From NCBI GenBank assembly GCA_949775045.1, contig OX459101.1:2047001-2111000 (forward strand): a stretch of 64,000 bases of DNA. Direction: 5' to 3'. The notes beneath the pieces were generated by a model, which did not search any database, was not told the DNA's origin, and saw nothing but the letters and a program-made list of their open reading frames with translations. Made by a program: the position numbers and the translations under genes. Below are positions 59,901 to 64,000 of the stretch, one piece after another (the first letter of the stretch is position 1; the number at the start of each line of letters is the position of its first letter). This DNA is from Metridium senile. Taxonomy: Eukaryota > Cnidaria > Anthozoa > Actiniaria > Metridiidae.

Positions 59901-60239
59901 TGATGGTAGTGATGATGATGAAGATGATGATGAATGATACTAAAAATGATGATGAAGATGATGATAATAATGATGATGATAATGATGATGATAATGATGA
60001 TAATGATGATGATGATGAAGATAATGATGGTGATGATGATGGTATGATAATGATGATGAGGTGGTGGTGGTATGCCTATATAATATGATCATTGCTAGTG
60101 TGATTGTGATATATAGGTTATCCTACGTACCAGTATTGCTTCATCATATGGTTTTGATTGACGCCAGTAGAATGTACCCGTGACATCGAACAGTGGTTGA
60201 TTCCCTTCTCCAGCTTCTACTGGCTTGTTTTCTTTAAGA
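50905..60239 (-). CDS. KCNMA1-like (slo): Slo1/BK calcium-activated potassium channel, C-terminal half (RCK2 gating ring)
   Basis: Nine exons: 60239-60131, 59449-59354, 58814-58728, 58210-58169, 57750-57604, 57398-57251, 52660-52530, 52232-52038 and 51135-50905. Phases agree throughout and 394 codons precede the TAG. Segments in order: [106 protein letters not shown], then the calcium bowl [15 protein letters not shown] with [36 protein letters not shown] and [32 protein letters not shown]. This follows vertebrate and fly Slo1 RCK2 closely. The fifth acid of the bowl is Glu rather than Asp. The protein ends 16 residues after LVFVLAH, so the long Ser-rich tail of vertebrate BK is absent. The transmembrane part and RCK1 lie beyond the window edge. 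Function: voltage- and Ca2+-gated K+ efflux at the plasma membrane. Confidence 0.93.
52790..57215. repeat. 4.3-kb satellite with 42/36-bp units in a BK intron
   Basis: The intron between 57251 and 52660 is almost entirely a tandem array. On the plus strand the 42-bp unit contains ATCATGATCTCCACTATCAC then TATCACCACC and ATCATTATCTTC. A 36-bp form lacks one ACTATC hexamer, and 'attaacttc' replaces 'attatcttc' in some units. Core about 52860-57010, flanked by irregular (ATC)n. Both unit lengths are multiples of three, so ORFs of 1461 and 1476 codons exist on opposite strands. A third stop-poor frame in the BK sense reads [14 protein letters not shown]. None is supported as a gene. Confidence 0.97.
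57837..58110 (-). mobile_element. tRNA-derived SINE in a BK intron
   Basis: Read on the minus strand: 'gtgatggtcttgtggtcag' (A-box region), 'gggttcgattcccgggcg' (B-box), 'tgtccttgggcaagacac', 'ggataaggacgtaaagccgg', ending near 'gtagtcaggtctcaaacc'. It is related to 32440-32727 and 31690-31750. It lies between the exons at 58210-58169 and 57750-57604, in the same orientation as the gene. Confidence 0.75.
58545..58578 (-). mobile_element. Reverse-transcriptase motif relic
   Basis: The minus strand reads [11 protein letters not shown], the RT 'VPQGSxLGP' motif, with no longer homology. It is in the BK intron between 58728 and 58210. Confidence 0.45.
58865..59270. repeat. 32-bp minisatellite in a BK intron
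   Basis: About 13 copies of a unit containing AATACGTAAGCAGTAACGTA and 'aacacacaata', within the intron between 59354 and 58814. ORFs in three minus-strand frames are repeat translations. Confidence 0.93.
59524..60075. repeat. (GAT/GGT)n-rich tract in a BK intron
   Basis: Irregular GATGAT, GGTGGT and GATAAT runs with a longer internal repeat ('gatactaaaaatgatgatga' three times). It lies between the exons ending at 60131 and starting at 59449. ORFs here are low-complexity artefacts. Confidence 0.9.
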
Positions 60240-60454
60240 CTGTAAACAGACAATGTTGAGAATACACTCTAAACCTTATCAAAGATAACCATTACATCTA
60301 TTTTGAATGATTGAAGTATTTTTCATTTTTTAATCTTATTTGTTTGAATTTTGAATGATTATGAAGAGGAAAATCTCTTTTTATCAAGTACATGTAGTTT
60401 TGATTCAGACTCAGCTAGATGATAAAATTTATCTATAATAGTTAATTTTACAGT

Positions 60455-60920
60455 TCTCTGCGCCATTTTGAAAGGTAACCAAGCCTTTGCATCGAAGCAA
60501 GACGACAGCGAGCTTGCAATGATAGAGACATATGAATCATTGGCCAAGGTGTTAAAAGGTATCTATCACTGCAAGCTACAATCATGTGCAAAATTGTTGG
60601 GGCATTGTCACATTTTTATGAGCGTTTTTGTTTGCGTTTCAAAAAATATACTAAATGTATCAATTTGATTTGCAAACCCCCTTCCCCCCAAGCAATGTTG
60701 ATTGGTCTTTCAAATGACAACCGTTTCACATTCTTCTCAAAATTCAACATTGATACGGGGTAGGGGGGGGGGGGGGGGGGGAGAGACGTGAAAATATTAT
60801 ACAAAGCTTTTACATGTAAAAACAGAGAATGTCCCAAGGTATGTTGCACATGATTGTAGCTTACCGTTTTTCCCGCTTCGATGCCAAGGCCCTGTTACCT
60901 TTCAAGATGGCGCAGGGCAA
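60455..60920. mobile_element. Fold-back element with long imperfect inverted ends
   Basis: Left 'tgcgccattttgaaaggtaa' and right 'gttacctttcaagatggcgca'; then 'gctacaatcatgtgcaaaat' at about 60574 against 'ttgcacatgattgtagc' at about 60845. A G-homopolymer (60762-60780) lies in the centre. No coding capacity. Confidence 0.65.
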
Positions 60921-61142
60921 CGTGAAGGGGACTATTAAGAACTATCAAAACTCAAATACAATGTATCCTGATTGTTTCGTTTGCTGAATAGACCATGCAG
61001 AATGACCCCACAGTTATCGACCTTTCTCTAATTCGCATGACTGGTCACGAAACAATCGACTCAAGTCGAGGCTGTAGTGGATGAACCTATACATTCACTG
61101 TATTTTATCCACTCCAGCCTCGACTTGAATCTATTGTTTCAT

Positions 61143-61470
61143 AAATGGAAACTAGCGAGTAAACTAGTATAGGCTGCGTCGGTGTTTGATATAAACGATA
61201 GGTAATAGAATGAAATTTGTAACACCGCAAAAATAGAAATAGAAACTAGCGAGTAAACTAGTACAGGCTGCGTCGGTGTTTGATATAAACGATAGGTAAC
61301 AGAATGAAATGTGTAACACCGTAAAAAATAGAAATAGAAACTAGCGAGTAAACTAGTATAGGCTGTGTCGGTGTTTGATATAAACGATAGGTAATAGAAT
61401 GAAATTTGTAACACTGCAAAAATAGAAATAGAAACTAGCGAGTAAACTAGTACAGGCTGCGTCGATGTTT
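61143..61470. repeat. 97-bp tandem repeat, about 3.5 copies
   Basis: Unit contains 'ctagcgagtaaactagtata', 'gtcggtgtttgatataaacg' and 'aatgaaatttgtaacacc'. A single related unit is at 41205-41295. Confidence 0.9.
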
Positions 61471-61473
61471 GAT

Positions 61474-61575
61474 GTTGACCTAACTTTACTAACGTTTCGA
61501 GTTTTAGCCCTTCGTCGGGGTAAAAAAAGGGCTAAAGCTCGAAACATCAGTAAAGTTAAGTCAACATTTTTTACG
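61474..61575. repeat. Palindrome with hammerhead-like words (Penelope-type pLTR relic)
   Basis: Arms 'gttgacctaactttactaac' + 'gtttcgagttttagccc' and 'gggctaaagctcgaaac' + 'cagtaaagttaagtcaac'. Read on the minus strand, CCGACGA-AGGGC-TAAA-ACTC-GAAAC resembles a hammerhead with one changed core base (CCGACGA for CTGANGA). It directly follows the 97-bp array. A decayed relative is at 41305-41345. Confidence 0.5.
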
Positions 61576-61879
61576 GTGTTACAAATTTCATTATATTACC
61601 AATCGTCTATTGTATGTTTTTTTCGTATATTTGAACTAAAATTGTGTATACCCAAACGTCTAACATGCACATGCCCATCTGCAGTAAAAAGACGCATAAA
61701 AATATCAGCGGATTAAGAACATTCGGGTTGATAATTCCCAATAAAAATTTCCAGACTCATGCAGGAGCGAAAGCAACCAATATATAAATATCTGACATAC
61801 ATTTTATAAAACCCGCCTGGCATGCAATATCTAAAATAAATGATCCCATGCGAGTATAAATAGTCATGAATATCTTTGA

Positions 61880-62345
61880 GTGATCGACAACGATCCTTCA
61901 TGAACGATTGCTTATTGATGAAAAAAACAGCACAAATGATCCTTTATAAGTCATAATATTGTAGTGACGTTGAATGATCCAGGACAACTTTAAATGATCC
62001 CAAATGAGATGAGCGTTTCCAAGTGAGCCCAGATGATCGTGATGAACGTTTAAAAATGAAAATATAGCACAGATCATCCGTCCCAATTAACTGTAATGGC
62101 GTTGAATGATCCAGGACAACTTTAAATGAGACGAATGTTTCCAAGTGTGCCCAGATGATCGTGATGAAAGGATGGTTAATGATGAAAAATAGCATAGATC
62201 ATCCTTTGCAATGACGTTGAATGATCCAGGACAATCATAAAATGATCCCAAATTAGATGAAAGTCTCCAAGTGATCCCAAATGATATAAAGGTGTCCAAG
62301 TGTGCCCAAATGATCGTGATGAACGACTGCTTGGATGGAAACATT
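61880..62345. repeat. About 125-bp degenerate tandem repeat
   Basis: 'gttgaatgatccaggacaa', 'gatgatcgtgatgaacg' and 'gtttccaagtg' recur three to four times. ORFs on the minus strand follow the repeat and show no family resemblance. Confidence 0.75.
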
Positions 62346-63240
62346 GACGCAGGCTTTCAAACAAACGATAAAACAATACATACTTATCATACAGCGATAA
62401 ACTGCCCATAGTCGTGGAACTAAATCTACAAAATCAACATTTTAGCTTGGTTCAAAACGTTTGAATGTAAGCGAAGTAATACGAACGTAATTTGAACAAA
62501 CTGTATGTCAAGTACGCATGCGTAATTTAAAAAAAATCATGACCATGAATTAATAGACTGAATTACGCATGCGTCGTGGTAGGTGTTCGATCATGTACCA
62601 GTAGATGTACAGTCATTATGCCATGTGGGAGAGCTAGGAAGAAAGTATACGCATGCGTATTGAGGTCATAGATTGAAACGATAGAATAAGCCACAGTAAG
62701 AGAACGCAATACGTCAATACGTTGTATGGCAAACGTTGTTAGTTCAGGTAAAAAGAACCGATTCATTATGATAGAAAAAGAGTATCAACAGTTGAGTATA
62801 CGATACATGCAATAAAAAATACCAGGAATTCCCTTCTTTGAAAGCATATCAGTAAAGGAAAGATTAAGTAGATATAAAGTTATCCCATATAAGCATGAAA
62901 TAGAGTAACATGTAGTGAAACATGCAATGGGGAACCTCCAATTTCCCATAAACAAAGGAAAAATGAAATAAATAATGCAATGAGCCATGCGATAGAAAAC
63001 TTTCAATATGCATTTCAATTGAAACTTGCATGCATGCAACTGGAAAATTTCCAATTTCCCAAAAATGTGAATAAAACATGCAGTTAGGGATTCTCAAATT
63101 CCCATAATTTTGAAAAAAGCATTTCCCATAAACAATGCATTGAAGCATGCAATATATAATAAAGGAATTCCATCTCAACTTTCCATAATTTGGAAATAAA
63201 AGTGAAAGAAAGTGAAGTGAAAGAAAAGTGAAAGAATTAT
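62345..63240. other. No gene recognised; degenerate repeats
   Basis: 62880-63180 has loose repeats of 'aatttcccata' and 'catgcaat' words. No exon of the BK channel could be recognised here on the minus strand. Confidence 0.4.
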
Positions 63241-63281
63241 GCCACGGACGTATGCTCCAGAGCGTAGATGACGTCACTGAC

Positions 63282-63356
63282 CTTGAGTGAGACGCGCTCG
63301 CTGCTTCGGGCAACAAGGCCTCTTGGTTGTCGTTCTTGTGAGCGTCATCAACAACA
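63282..63356 (-). other. Possible BK linker exon upstream of 60239
   Basis: Bounded by acceptor 'cattctcag' and donor GTCAGT. Its frame (VVDDAHKNDNQEALLPEAA, then SASHS) ends in phase 2, the phase required by the exon at 60239-60131, giving [16 protein letters not shown]. The region between RCK1 and RCK2 is poorly conserved, so sequence similarity cannot confirm it. An RT relic lies just upstream. Confidence 0.25.
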
Positions 63357-63404
63357 CTGAGAATGACGTAACAGTTAACAACAAACACTGAAGAAATAAC
63401 ACAC

Positions 63405-63445
63405 AATAGAAAAGAGGACCGAGTATTGAGCCCTGTGGTACTCCA
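63405..63445 (-). mobile_element. Reverse-transcriptase motif relic
   Basis: The minus strand reads YGVPQGSILGPLFYC, an RT motif of CR1/L2-type LINEs, without recognisable neighbours. Confidence 0.5.
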
Positions 63446-63834
63446 TAACAAAGAGGGTTAGTAATAATAACTAACTGTTTGATAAATTACCTAAAGGAAG
63501 GGCCTTACTGAAAGAATAACGAGACAAATAAAACGGTTAGTAGTCACTTATAAACTTTACATATAAAGAAACTTGTTTTGTCTTATTATAGTTCGAGGGC
63601 CACAAGTTTGTCAGTTTTCACTGGTGCTACCCTCTTAGACTTGTTTTGTCTTAGTATAATTACATCCTTATACTTGACACTATGTGCCAAAAAACAATCA
63701 TTGAATCCGATTTACGCATGATATTGTAAATCATCAAGACCTGAACAGTTGATTCGTCAACCAACCGGCCTTAAAAATATCTAAATTAATTTAACATTCT
63801 TAACCTTATCAAATAACTGTTTACGCGCTCCAAA

Positions 63835-63950
63835 AAGGCCAAGGATAGGCCCTTGAAGCACACCACAAATCATCTATATATATATATTTACAATATTTTT
63901 TATAGTTGTATTGAAATGGCCCGAGAGACGATCCTTGTGGTACTCCAAAC
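63835..63950 (-). mobile_element. Two further reverse-transcriptase motif relics
   Basis: The minus strand reads ICGVLQGPILGL at about 63838-63873 and FGVPQGSSLGP at about 63917-63950, some 80 bp apart, too close to belong to one element. Confidence 0.4.
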
Positions 63951-64000
63951 GTGTTACTGATAGTTGTCATTGACAAATTTAATTCATTTATAAAAGTTTA

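Noticed and set aside
62864..63451. 195-codon minus-strand ORF as a membrane protein gene
   Set aside because: Covers an out-of-frame RT relic and simple repeats; only the 75-nt piece at 63282-63356 has splice-site and phase support, and that is weak.

Overview
This is eukaryotic (metazoan) DNA: AT-rich, genes split by GT-AG introns, many microsatellites, minisatellites, MITEs, SINEs, LINEs and Penelope-like retroelements. No bacterial features are present. The gene families (CTHRC1-like short collagens, a fibrinogen-domain lectin, a Slo1/BK potassium channel) and the style of the repeats fit an invertebrate, most likely an anthozoan cnidarian. That taxonomic call is inference, not proof.

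Layout. (1) 0.8-21.3 kb, + strand: three tandem paralogues of a secreted short-collagen gene, called A, B and C here. Each has a 5' UTR exon, a signal-peptide exon, a Gly-X-Y exon and a CTHRC1-type C-terminal exon. The flanks of A/B and B/C repeat with a period near 5.8 kb. B carries a frameshift. Intron 1 of C is filled by a 6.2-kb array of a 19-bp satellite. (2) 22.0-23.2 kb: a degenerate Penelope-like element with long inverted arms, each arm holding a hammerhead-ribozyme core. (3) 25.0-28.3 kb, + strand: a five-exon fibrinogen-related secreted protein gene, with a retroelement fragment and (TAA)n tracts in its last intron. (4) 30.1-36.7 kb, - strand: paralogue D, with a long 5' UTR intron holding two different TTAA-flanked MITEs and Helitron-like ends. 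(5) 38.4-46.7 kb, - strand: a Penelope GIY-YIG fragment split by a 1.9-kb insertion with a 14-bp target duplication, then paralogue E. E has lost its own start codon, but it lies 0.4 kb downstream of a duplicated copy of the fibrinogen gene's first exon, which joins E in the correct phase. (6) 46.6-50.1 kb: an inverted duplicate of the fibrinogen gene's 5' flank, plus nested MITEs. (7) 50.9-60.2 kb, - strand: the last nine exons of a Slo1/BK (KCNMA1-type) channel, covering the RCK2 half of the gating ring with the calcium bowl. A 4.3-kb satellite, stop-free on both strands, sits in the intron immediately upstream of the calcium-bowl exon. (8) 60.2-64 kb: BK intron or upstream DNA rich in repeats, with at least three small reverse-transcriptase motif relics.

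How the genes relate. The five collagen paralogues probably encode secreted, extracellular-matrix-associated trimers. The fibrinogen-domain protein is also secreted. The BK channel is an unrelated neighbour. The most interesting points are the apparent exon and promoter capture at gene E, the hammerhead-bearing Penelope element, and two giant intronic satellites, one of them beside the BK calcium-bowl exon.
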